A DNA stretch of 64,000 bases from Meandrina meandrites (lineage: Eukaryota; Cnidaria; Anthozoa; Scleractinia; Meandrinidae): positions 10,002,403 to 10,066,402 of the forward strand of contig OY855914.1 in the NCBI GenBank assembly GCA_963693305.1. The letters are read 5' to 3'. Shown piece by piece: positions 1 to 9,402 of the stretch (positions are counted from its first letter, which is position 1; every line of letters starts with the position of its first letter). The notes under the pieces are model-generated. The model made no database searches and had not been told where the DNA came from. It saw nothing but the letters and a program-made list of their open reading frames with translations. Position numbers and translations under genes: made by a program.

Positions 1-905
1 TTGTGAGGAATAAAGCTCCTTTGTAATGTTGTCATATCCCCGTCTACTATATGGTTTTCTTTGCATACTAATCTCGTATAGATGATTCTGCATTTTCATT
101 TTTTCCAGTTTATGTGCGTAAAAATTGAACTCCTAAACGGAGCCTGGTAACACTTTTTCGATGTCCTGATTTCTAACTGTCGTAAGGTATTCTCCCAACT
201 GATAGTTCTTTTTTATTTCTTTGTGTCTGAATTTTTCTCTAGAGTTTTCTCATGTGCTATTTCGGAGCTTAAACCAATTTTGGAAATAGGGTCTTGCTTA
301 ATTTTAAAACGAGCATTCGTGATCTGTTGCTGAGTTGATACTTCATGCTCGGAATAACTTCGTATTGTTTCGTCTTTATTTCATACATTAAAAAATGGAC
401 TATGATTTTTTGCATACAGAAATGCTTTATATAATAGATGAATATTTTTTTCATGTTTTAACCTTTGCCAATAACAGAGAAGTGACGTTTTTATGTCTCT
501 GCATACCATGGGACATTTAATGCTTGTTTGTAGAATTTAATGTGAACTTGCTAAATTGTACTTTTATCGAAATGTGTTTTGTATGATAGGAGTTCAGGTC
601 CCCATATTTCAACCATACGAAAGTATGGGTTTAGCAATGACATCGAAAAGTTTATTTTTTATCACTATTGCTGATGAATCGATGTTGGAAAGCAAAATTT
701 TAACTATCGAGGTAACCTTTGTGGCCTTTTTACTGAGAATTTCTCTTAATGCATAGGTGCTAACGTCCAGATGATGTCATTTGTATCCCTAGATATGTTT
801 GTTTGTCAAAAAAGTTTAAAGTTTCATGGTAGTATTTGAAATCTATTTTGTTTCGTTTTGTCCATTTCCATTAAATATGATGTTTTATTTTTTTGTGTTT
901 GCTTT
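1..905 (-). pseudogene. Decayed non-LTR retrotransposon (LINE), RT C-terminal part
   Basis: Read on the minus strand, translated fragments in shifting frames match the thumb and C-terminal part of LINE-type reverse transcriptases. 'FFDKQTYLGIQMTSSGR' lies near 790-850, 'KLFDVIAKPILSYG' near 612-655 and 'EIWGPELLSYKTHFDKS' near 555-611, followed by 'CYWQRLKHEKN' and 'TRLRLGVQFLRT' towards position 110. Several stops and at least two frame changes interrupt it, so it is dead. The order of blocks is that of a LINE ORF2 downstream of the catalytic palm; the palm itself is not seen. The copy runs off the left edge. Clade not assigned. Confidence 0.7.
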
Positions 906-2132
906 AAGCTTCCATTCCTGAGCGTGGTCATGGATTACATGAATGAATGAATTAAAGAATGAATGAATGGATGAATAGAGTAACCGATTAACAGTAGCAG
1001 TATATCTTTATTGCACTGTGCTCCAAATGGAGGTATTTGTCTAGTCACAATAAATGTCAATGAACGAATGAACGAAAAAAATGAATTGGACATGAATTTC
1101 ATTATATGAAGCACATAAACGCATTGCGTTTTCTCTAGACTGTCTGTTATAGGAAAGTCTATAAAATAATTAGCAGTATTGAAACTAAAGCAACAATTAA
1201 GTCCATATACTATTAATTAATGTTGTCCAGCAGACTGACAATGAAAAAGGGAATGAAGACATAACATAATATTATGTTTTCCTTACGATATCACAAAAAG
1301 GTACGAAGACATTATACTTCTCAGTACGTACATTTTTCTTGTACGAATATTGTTCTTGGCAAAAACATCCCTTGAAAAAGATGTTATCAGGTTGTTATGT
1401 AAATATCTGAAAAGTAACCAATTGATTTCATTAGACATGATCAAGTCAGTTTGAGGGTAGCTGTATATCAGTAGGTTGGTAAATTCTCAAATAGTGTGAA
1501 GAAAAAGAGCGATAAAAAAATTATAGAAGTCATTAGTAAGGCAGTTTTATTTTAAATGTAATCCAGCTTTACGTTTGCATTCACTATTATATATAAAGAT
1601 AACTTAATATTGTGTCAATGTTGCTTTGAAATGATAGGCCAATTTATCAACTGTTTTCAGGCAAAGTATAAAATGTCCTTACAGCGCGCCACTCAAGCAA
1701 GATACCGTTTACAGCTTGTAACGTCTTTTTTATGTTACATTTTCTTTATAGGTTATTTGACCGTGAATTTTACAGGCCCCTACATTCCTTTTACCTTTTT
1801 TTTACAATATTTTATCAAAATTATTTAAATTTTACTGAAAGCCCCCTTGTTTTCAGTGAAAAGGTATCTAAATGCATGCTAGTTAATGAAGGCTACTAAT
1901 TGTTCATTTACTGTTCTTGGATGGCCCGTTCTTTTCATTAACATGTTTTACAGGTTCTTTCTGCCAAATTCGAATGTATTGGTCATGTTTGCTGAGCAAC
2001 TTGCTCAAAATCTACAGCGGATTACCCCTGATAGCTAGATGTTTCACTGTTGTTGTCATTCACCAATTTTCTTTTCATTTTTACGGTTTTGTGGCTGTAC
2101 TTAAACAAGGCATTATTACATTGCATACTTAC
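906..2132. other. Intergenic or intronic stretch, nothing recognised
   Basis: AT-rich sequence with a short GAATGAAT-type repeat near 940-980. No exon of the LRR series and no transposon ends were found. If the large minus-strand gene continues to the left, this is its intron. Confidence 0.5.
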
Positions 2133-2204
2133 ATAGCAACTACCGACTCTGCGCCCCAAAAAACTGTCCTCGGTAAATGCTTTATTTTGTTGTAAGATAG
2201 ATCC
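2133..2204 (-). CDS. LRR exon 13 (last visible)
   Basis: A 72-bp exon between a CAG acceptor and a GTAAGT donor. It encodes one 24-residue leucine-rich repeat including 'DLSYNKIKHLPRTVFWGA'. It starts with one base of a split codon and ends with two, as do all LRR exons here. The tail '..ESVVA' departs from the usual 'L..L' ending. No further LRR exon was found between here and position 1. Confidence 0.8.
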
Positions 2205-2510
2205 CTGCAGAAGGCACATCTTAGATTAGTGGAATTAGGTCAAAAGAACACCCAAAATCTGACACGTTATTAGGGACGGACCATTATTTTTCTGGAGTGG
2301 GGGGGGGGGGGGGGGGGGGGGATGAAAAATATTGAAATAAATTGTTTGCAGGGCCTAAAAAGACAAAATAAATTGTTTGCAAACATCATATGTATTAAAA
2401 AAATAGTTTGCATAGAAGTCAGAGAAACTTTTTTTTAATTTTTTTAATTTTTTAACGAAGACTAGTGAGAAGCACAAGGAAAGACTTCTCGTAGTTGTAA
2501 GCTTGTCGTT

Positions 2511-2556
2511 TATTTCCGACGCGTTTCGTCTCTAACTGAGACTTCTTCAGGAAATG
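2511..2556 (-). ncRNA. Hammerhead-like ribozyme motif (Penelope pLTR type)
   Basis: On the minus strand: core CTGAAGA (2,544-2,550), one extra A, stem II GTCTC-AGTTA-GAGAC (2,528-2,542), GAAA (2,524-2,527), a self-complementary mini stem III (ACGCGT), then C at 2,518 as the predicted cleavage base, and a short four-pair stem I. This is the layout of the minimal type I hammerheads reported in Penelope-like elements. The extra A between the core and stem II departs from the textbook core. No Penelope coding sequence is attached here. Confidence 0.55.
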
Positions 2557-3079
2557 AATACAACTAGCAAAGAACAGCATATATAGCACATTCGCGTGCC
2601 TAGCTACAACTTCCCATGGAAGTGAATAATAACTAAAATATGCTGTAAACGGACGTTACAAAAAACCCCTTAAGGTGGGGATAAAGGTGAATTTGAGTGA
2701 AATTTTAAGAGTTTTAAAGAAGGGATAGAAGAAAGAAACTTATTTTTGGAACACCACCAGACAGTTGACCCCAACGCAAGAGCACCCCAGGTTGTCAGGG
2801 GACTGTTTGGGTGTCCATCTACTAATTTTTAACTTCAAATTCTAATTTTAAAATCACATTAAATCTTTAATATTTCTTATTTCTCTAAATTTTACTAATC
2901 CTTTGAGCAAAACTATCTCTTACCAAACATCCCCAAAAATCACCCAAAAATTTACAAAACACAGCTAAACATAGCTTTGTGAGATGAGCTGAGTGTTCTG
3001 GAAATGCTTGTAACGGGAGCGAGATATTCCCATTAAACCCAAGTTAAGCGGTGGAAAAACGGGCTTCAGGTTTACCCCC

Positions 3080-3189
3080 GCCTTAATACATGTTATTGCG
3101 TGTTGTTATATTTTGGGGGCCATACGATTAGCGCTAATCGTATGCCCCCCAAAAGATATAACAAAACGCAATAACATATGTATTAAGGC
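3080..3189. repeat. 110-bp near-perfect palindrome
   Basis: Arms beginning GCCTTAATACATGTTATTGC and ending in its complement meet at ATTAGCGCTAAT. They form a long hairpin inside the TTA-flanked MITE, with mismatches near GTGTTGTTATA versus TATAACAAAAC. Confidence 0.8.
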
Positions 3190-3787
3190 ATCCAATCTTC
3201 GTAGTGTACGTCTCAGAAAACGAAAAAGATGAGTTCAGAGGTGTTTTTTGGTCGCCACCATAAAATATTGAATTAAATAATGATCGATGGCAGCAAAAGC
3301 GAACCTCCTTTTTGTGTCAGATCGTGGTTAAAAAAGATCGAAAAAAAAATTGTTTGCAGGAAGGTGTTGTTAGAAAAAAATTGTTTGCAGAGGTGCATAG
3401 TTAAAAAAAAAAGTTTGCAGAGAGAGATTTTTCATCCCCCCCCCCCCCCCCCTCCAGAAAAATAATGGTCCGTCCCTTACACTGAAGAACAGGGCAAAAA
3501 TATGGACGGAAAGCGGAGCAACAAAATGGCCGGACAAGAAAACGACATATCTTTCCTAGCCCCTACGGTGCCAGTAAATACGCGATTCGCAAAATATCCG
3601 AGCTTATTACATGTTAAACCATCGAATAAGGTGTATAATAAGCCGGTCCCGTCTTGTATTTAAATAACAGTATGACTTATAATGAATGACACGAATGCCT
3701 CTTTTGTATCCATTCCTTCTCCGTTCATTCTTTTGAAATTTTGCAGCTACAAACTTTAGTCTTTCTTTATGATTTCCACTAACTTAC

Positions 3788-3859
3788 AGGATATATAAAT
3801 AATAGGAATTGGAAAACAGACCAACGGGAAGGTTTTCAATGTTATTTGAACTCAAATCC
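3788..3859 (-). CDS. LRR exon 12
   Basis: A 72-bp exon, CAG acceptor and GTAAGT donor, phase 2-2. It encodes 'DLSSNNIENLPVGLFSNS' plus 'YYLYI', a clear LRR with the conserved N of LxxNN and the LP..F pattern. Confidence 0.88.
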
Positions 3860-4092
3860 CTGCAAAATGAAGGAGACATCGTTCTTACTTTGCATTGCCA
3901 TATTACGAGAATAAATATGTTTATAGCAAGGAAACATTTACCAATTATATATAATTACCACTAGTCGGTCATGTTTGTCTATTCGTAAGTGCTAAAAAAT
4001 ACATCAAAAAAATGTTGAGAGAGAATGGGCACGTGTTTACTGTTTTTAATTTGTTCATTGAGGGTGGTTTAATCACATTTTTAGGGTAGATT

Positions 4093-4290
4093 TTCAATAC
4101 AAAAATAAGCGATGGTAGAAAACAACGTTTCTACATCGCCTAAATGTCATTGTCAAGTTCAATAATTGTAGATCGTATTTATATAACGCACGTGCATGGG
4201 CATGAACTAATTATTTATTGAACCGCTTGACAATGACATTCTGACGATGTACAAACGTTGTTTACTACTATTGCTTATTTCTGTATTGAA
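4093..4290. repeat. Palindromic MITE-like hairpin
   Basis: Imperfect inverted arms of about 65 bp (4,093-4,158 and 4,226-4,290), from TTCAATACAAAAATAAGCGA inward to CATTGTCAAG, separated by a 67-bp loop. No coding capacity. It lies in the intron between LRR exons 11 and 12. Confidence 0.7.
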
Positions 4291-4360
4291 GCCCAAGGTA
4301 CATGGTCAAAGAGAACGAGGACACTTTTCGTCGACCTAGTTTTCATAACTCCGCGTATAT

Positions 4361-4611
4361 ATTAGCAGGGAATGTTAAACACTCCAACAGGTAGCCTAGT
4401 TTTCACTCCAGAACCTTAGGAAATGATTGACAGTAACATGAGAGGCACATTGTGGGCTTTTCACCAGGTTCTATGCCAATCATTAGCAGTGAAAGTTACA
4501 TACTCCAACAGAAAGCCTAGTTTTCACTCCAAAAGGTTTAGAAAATGATTGACCGCAACACGAGAGGCACAGTTTGAGCTTTTCGGGTCATACTCGCCAG
4601 GTTCTATGGCA
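4361..4611. repeat. Two-copy tandem repeat, about 121 bp unit
   Basis: Both copies carry ATTAGCAGnGAA, CTCCAACAG, AGCCTAGTTTTCACTCC, ATGATTGAC and GAGAGGCACA in the same order (4,361 and 4,482 starts). The copies differ by point changes and a short insertion in the second. Non-coding. Confidence 0.75.
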
Positions 4612-4829
4612 ATATATATTCATGACATTGTACATGAACACGACCGTGGTATTTCGTTTCTTGGCTTCTTTGTGCTCACGTGCCACAATTTTGGATGGAA
4701 ATCAATAATGAACTTGTGTTTTATAACACAAAGACCTAATGTAAACTTCATGTATCCCAAAAGCCTTACGACGGTTTACAACGTTTCTTGCAATTGTATT
4801 GATATACAACCATTATGCATCAAACATAC

Positions 4830-4898
4830 AGAAAGGCTATTGTGGTGGTGGAAAATACATTTTCGTCAATGTCGGTAATATTGTTTGATTCCAGATAC
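4830..4898 (-). CDS. LRR exon 11 (69 bp, one codon short)
   Basis: CAG acceptor and GTATGT donor, same phase as its neighbours but 69 bp. It encodes 'YLESNNITDIDENVFSTTTI' then 'AF'. One residue is missing from the variable part, which keeps the frame. The LP of the consensus is replaced by 'ID'. Confidence 0.8.
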
Positions 4899-5310
4899 CT
4901 GCAAAGAAAGAGATAAAATTGACCAGAAGTGAGGACGCTGCAACACGTTCCGCTACTTTGTTCATTTTATGATTGTACAGTGAGAAGCAATGAACAGTTT
5001 GCACAAGAAGGTGCACGGGAGTTGTTCTCTTACAATATTAGTAATAATTTTGTTCCCATTTTGTATTTTTGTTGTTGTTAACGTTGTTGCTAAATGCTGT
5101 TGAGATAAGTCGATTGGTTTACGTAAAAACAAGCCTCCGAAATGATTTCTACGTCGTTGTTTTTAAAGGTCAAATGAACCAAAATTTCGATTTTTCTTTA
5201 TTTTTGCCCAATCTGTTGATAGTAGTCAAATAAATATATTCTAAAGTTTCAAAGTGATTAAACTTTGCACCGCAGAGATATTGCAAGTTGAAAAATGCTT
5301 ATTTTGCCCT

Positions 5311-5511
5311 TCATAATCGTAAAGCGGTCGGGAAAACTGTTGGGAAATTGTCGGAAACACCAATTAAGACGTCACTGTTTGCTGTTGGTGAGCTGTAAGA
5401 TTGCGGGAAATTCAAAGCCGTTAAGTTCTGAAGTTCACCTATGTCGGTGTCTTCTTCCGTGTAAATAGAAGCTGGAAGTAAGGAATTTTCATAATCAGAG
5501 ATTGCTAGAAT
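5311..5511 (-). CDS. Possible terminal exon inside the TTAA element
   Basis: The minus-strand frame from an AAG acceptor at 5,512-5,514 to a stop at 5,311 reads 'ILAISDYENSLLPASIYTEE' followed by 'DTDIGELQNLTALNFPQSYS'. The composition looks protein-like rather than AT-driven. No family was recognised and no upstream exon was found. It may be the tail of a lost element gene or chance. Confidence 0.22.
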   Translation of the reverse strand: MLAISDYENSLLPASIYTEEDTDIGELQNLTALNFPQSYSSPTANSDVLIGVSDNFPTVFPTALRL

Positions 5512-5795
5512 CTTTATTTTGATTATTAGCACTTTTAGTCTGTTGGTTTGTCGTAGCAAGTATTGCAAATTTCAATTCGTGAGTTCAATATCGATTCACT
5601 ATCCTCACGAAATAATGCCGCTTCTACGTGCACGGTTTTTGAGACGTGTTCTTTGACGCATGTTAATATGTACCGGCTAGATAAAACTTACGTACCTGTG
5701 GCCAAAATATGGACCATAAACAGGTAATAAACAGGTAATAAACAAATCTCACAGTGTCCGAGGAGACAGTCGGTAAACGCTCTGAATTTATTTAT

Positions 5796-5979
5796 GGGTT
5801 AGAGACTGTTGTGAGTGTTTTGTTTACAAATACACGCACGCGCTGGCCGCACAATGAACGAGAAATTTTCAATACTGCACGAGGCGTAGCCGAGTGCAAT
5901 ATTGAAAATTTCGAGTTCATTGTGCGGTCAGCAAGTGCGTGTATTTGTAAACAAAACCCTAACTAACAGCCTCTAACCC
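5796..5979. repeat. 184-bp palindrome (foldback)
   Basis: Arms run from GGGTTAGAGACTGTT inward through TTGTTTACAAATACACGC and GAAATTTTCAATA to a short loop with CGAGGCGTAGCCGAG. The right arm ends AACAGCCTCTAACCC. A few indels separate the arms. Confidence 0.8.
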
Positions 5980-7417
5980 TTTTAATATACAATCTGAGTA
6001 TACTGCACGCAATACACAATTTCGCGAACTTTGATCAAGAATTTTAATAAATAAGAATTCGGTTGTATCTAAGTAGTACAAAATTATACTGGTGTAGTTT
6101 AAGAATATCGAAATCACAAAAAGCTTTACATAATTAAATATAAATGAGGCTTAAAATCTTTCACGAAATTGTTCATAAGCTGAAAACGTTCACAAAAAAG
6201 TCAGCCATTGTCAATAATGCACGATTTTTATGCGTTATTGCCAATAACGCACTGTCCGAGTTTGCTGACGTCAGGTAAAGTAAAGTCACGTGCTCGATAT
6301 TAACCAATTGCGTGCGTGGATTTTGGACAGTGAACGAAGATTGTATATTAATATATACCACTGAATGTTTCTTCAGCTGAAAACGACACGAATTTATTCA
6401 ATGAAAGTTTTACACTACGTGAGGCTTTGCGGTTTCGAATATGCATTGAGGAACATCCTTTGAGTCAAATTAAATTTTTGTGCACAAATTATTTTTGAGT
6501 TTGTGTGACTCTTCAGAACGAAATCGAAGTCAGTGAACACAATGTTAGCTTTTGGCCACATCCTAAAGTAACTTTCCGCGCATACCTATACCGGGTTTTA
6601 AGACGCACGCGTCCTGATTATAACTGCGTGCAAATAAAAAATCAAAAACAAAAAAAAAACTGCATTTCAGTTGGCGTATATAACAAAACTCTTTCTTTCG
6701 TACCAAGCTGAGTGGACTGATGTTTCTAATAAACCTCCTATATCGCACAAAGCTTATAATTTATTCAGTGCTTTATAATAATTAATCTTTTGAACTGGAT
6801 TCCAATGAAGTAAAAATATAACTACCAGTTTTTTTAGGGCCTTTCAGAATAATAATAACTTGATAAGAATAATTATCATTCAGAATAATGATAACTTGAA
6901 TTACTTAGACTTACCCAAGCTCTCAAACTTTACGTTATTCGCTCTTCAAATAACGATCGTCTCTTCGATCGCAAAGCCGTCAAAAATCTATTACGGCACA
7001 AAATACAGAGCTCGATCAATTCCTCCCATTTCAGTGCGCGGACATTTTGGAAACATTTTCGTGAAGCCTTCGGAAATCTTCGTAGTTTTTGCTGTAGTTC
7101 GTGCAAAATTTCTTCTTAAGTTTAATTAATAATGGATTCTTGTAACGTTTGGTTGCTTTAAAATGGTTAAAGAAAGAATATCAAAATTTTGGTTCATTTG
7201 ACCTTTAAGGGTATATCTTTTAGATTTTCTCATGCTGGTTGACAAAACTTTGCCATTACCCAAGCCTGTCCTTGCAGAACGGACGTACATACGTGCTGCA
7301 AGCAATGTAAAGTCAGTGTCTCTGGTTGGGATAAGGAGCACTTTCGAACAAAAGAATGCAACGTTTCAATACGTAGATGAGAATGTTATGTCGTTTTGAA
7401 AATCATATGAAACTTAC

Positions 7418-7489
7418 AGTTCGCTTAAGCTTGTCAGAGTAAGAAAATCATCCGTACCAAGGGCTTGAATATTGTTTGAATCCAGACAC
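7418..7489 (-). CDS. LRR exon 10
   Basis: A 72-bp exon, CAG acceptor, GTAAGT donor, phase 2-2. It encodes 'CLDSNNIQALGTDDFLTLTS' then 'LSE'. Conserved N-N-I core and spaced leucines are present; the usual P after L is G. Confidence 0.87.
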
Positions 7490-7765
7490 CTGTCAGCAAT
7501 AATATTTAAAATTAACAAAATTAAATTCACTAATACCCCTTTATAATGACAAAGTTATAAATTGAAGAAAAAAAAATTCTTTATGCCTGCTGTTTTTAAG
7601 CAAACGAAGAGGTTTTGAAATATTTATAAGAACAACCATGACTATATTACTCTTATAAGCGGAATTGACCGTTTTCGTCTATTGTGATGAGGGCCAAATT
7701 GTTTTTTTTTTTTTATATATTGTTAAAAATTAAAGAATAGTAGTAAACAAACACCCAAAACTTAC

Positions 7766-7837
7766 AATTCCCATAAATTAGTAAGATAAAGGAATACACC
7801 GGTCGAAATGGTTTGAATCCTGTTTGAGCTCAAATTT
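7766..7837 (-). CDS. LRR exon 9
   Basis: A 72-bp exon, TAG acceptor, GTAAGT donor, phase 2-2. It encodes 'NLSSNRIQTISTGVFLYLTN' then 'LWE'. It sits 276 bp upstream of exon 10 in the gene's direction, one of the closest pairs in the array. Confidence 0.88.
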
Positions 7838-8054
7838 CTACAGAAAAGAAAGGTCGTGAAAATGAGAAGAGCAGCTGATATACATGTGGCCAATAGGGAA
7901 ATGAAGAATTAATGCCTGTAAAAAAGATTGTATTTTAGAAGGAGATCACTAATACATTGTTTAATTAAATTTTCGTTCCCACAATTCAAAGTCATGCCCA
8001 ATAATTTGACTATGTCGATCAGATTAACTGGATGAAAGATCAGGTCAAACTTAC

Positions 8055-8126
8055 AGCCTTTCTAAAAGCTTTAAAGGGGAAAATACATCCACTGGAAGGT
8101 CTTGAATATTGTTTGAATCCAAATGC
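8055..8126 (-). CDS. LRR exon 8
   Basis: A 72-bp exon, CAG acceptor, GTAAGT donor, phase 2-2. It encodes 'HLDSNNIQDLPVDVFSPLKL' then 'LER', close to the array consensus. The intron before it (8,127-17,901) is 9.8 kb long because of the inserted Ngaro-like element. Confidence 0.9.
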
Positions 8127-9024
8127 CTGTTCAAAGGATGACAGTTTATAATTAGTTTTGCTTGTCACAGATTAAAGAAACATACAAACAAACAAGGAAA
8201 CAGATTACCGAACATATTAAGAAAAAAAAAAACACTAATTATTTTAGTTTTTTTTTAAACTTTTACGCCAGAAGGATCATACAACCATGACAAATCGCTA
8301 ATAACCATGCCGATCTAATGCCTGTGTGGTAAAGCCCACGACGTCATATGACGTGACAGCCAACAACATTGACAAGGGCACCAGGCATCTTTTCTTCCCA
8401 ACCAACATTTTTCCCAACCCCTATAGATCCTGGAGACAAGGTATCAAATTGTGTTATTTCTTCTCAACTGATGTAAGTTAATTTGTCTGTGCCTTCGTAG
8501 ACCAGTCTCCTCATGTACCATAGTGGGGGGACGAGTAAAAACGCGATATTCTTAAACTCTAGTTTGAGGAATCTCACTTCGGCAGCAGCATTTTCCTAAT
8601 TATCAGAAGTATCGTGTTTTGTTGATCGAAAATGTACAAAGTTGTCTGCGAAAATTGATTTCCGAGGTGGAAAAATTGGCAGGTTTTACCTTTTAAAGCG
8701 CAAAAATAAATTTTCTATTTTTTTTTCTCGTTTATTGGCATTACGGTGGGGATACGACTTTTAATCCTAGAGGTATTTTAAACTTGTTTTAAGGGAAAAG
8801 CAGTAGGTTGTGGAAATTATTTGAAAGTAATACTTTAGGTAGTTTACTTTTACAATTGTAAAATTTTATAATGAGGTAATTAGCATAGTTTAGTCACATA
8901 TTAAATTTAAATCCTTTTGCCAGCTTATTTATTACATCGTAAACTTTATTCGTAGATCATTTCATTTAGCATCATTTTAGTTTTTAGAAGCGAAGAGGCA
9001 CTCTGTGGAAGTATTGTGAATTCA

Positions 9025-9091
<67 letters not shown>
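9025..9091. repeat. (ATT)n microsatellite
   Basis: About 22 uninterrupted ATT units in the large intron. The poly-isoleucine frame across it is an artefact. Confidence 0.95.
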
Positions 9092-9092
<1 letters not shown>

Positions 9093-9220
9093 AAGTGAAA
9101 CCGGTAAAAACAATACATAATTATATATCCCATAGAAAACAGGTAAATGTGAAAATAGTTTAGCGTGTATCAATCAGATCAATCTGCAGCTTACTTTCAT
9201 AAGCAAATGCCTACATTGCG

Positions 9221-9402
9221 CGGTTCCAGAAAATATCCATACCCACCCCAAGGATGGTCATTGGAAATTCTGAGGGGGATGGGGTCTCAACAACACAAAT
9301 TTTTAAAAGAAAGTATGAAGCTACACTGGAAATCCCAGGGGGTGGGAGGGTCCAAACCAAAGAACCATCCTCAGGGGAGGTATGGATATTTTTTGGAATC
9401 AC
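9221..9402. mobile_element. Small MITE with inverted ends
   Basis: Left end GGTTCCAGAAAATATCCATA and right end TATGGATATTTTTTGGAATC are inverted repeats around a 140-bp core rich in G runs. A related pair of ends occurs at about 46,551-46,780, so this is a dispersed family. No clear target duplication. Confidence 0.6.

Larger units (their letters stand above)
2273..3476. mobile_element. Harbinger-like MITE with TTA target duplication
   Basis: Terminal inverted repeats begin GGGACGGACCATTATTTTTC at the left and appear inverted at the right end, each followed inward by a long G or C run (2,299-2,321 and about 3,436-3,451) and a GATGAAAAAT block. The element is flanked by TTA on both sides (2,270-2,272 and 3,477-3,479), the 3-bp duplication typical of PIF/Harbinger. 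There is no transposase. Inside are a Penelope-type hammerhead-like motif and a 110-bp palindrome, so it is a composite. Motifs of the TTGTTTGCAG type repeat near both ends. Confidence 0.75.
5167..7204. mobile_element. Non-autonomous TTAA-flanked DNA transposon (2.0 kb)
   Basis: Terminal inverted repeats begin AGGTCAAATGAACC and end GGTTCATTTGACCT, with TTAA immediately outside at both ends (5,163-5,166 and 7,205-7,208). TTAA duplication is typical of piggyBac and Kolobok groups. No transposase frame is recognised. It holds a 184-bp palindrome and one possible minus-strand exon, described separately. Confidence 0.7.

Noticed and set aside
1..2132. LRR C-cap or 7TM exons expected after LRR exon 13
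   Set aside because: The only protein-like sequence is the LINE remnant; no run of hydrophobic segments with splice sites was found.
8946..9173. Poly-Ile minus-strand frame
   Set aside because: Translation of the (ATT)n microsatellite.
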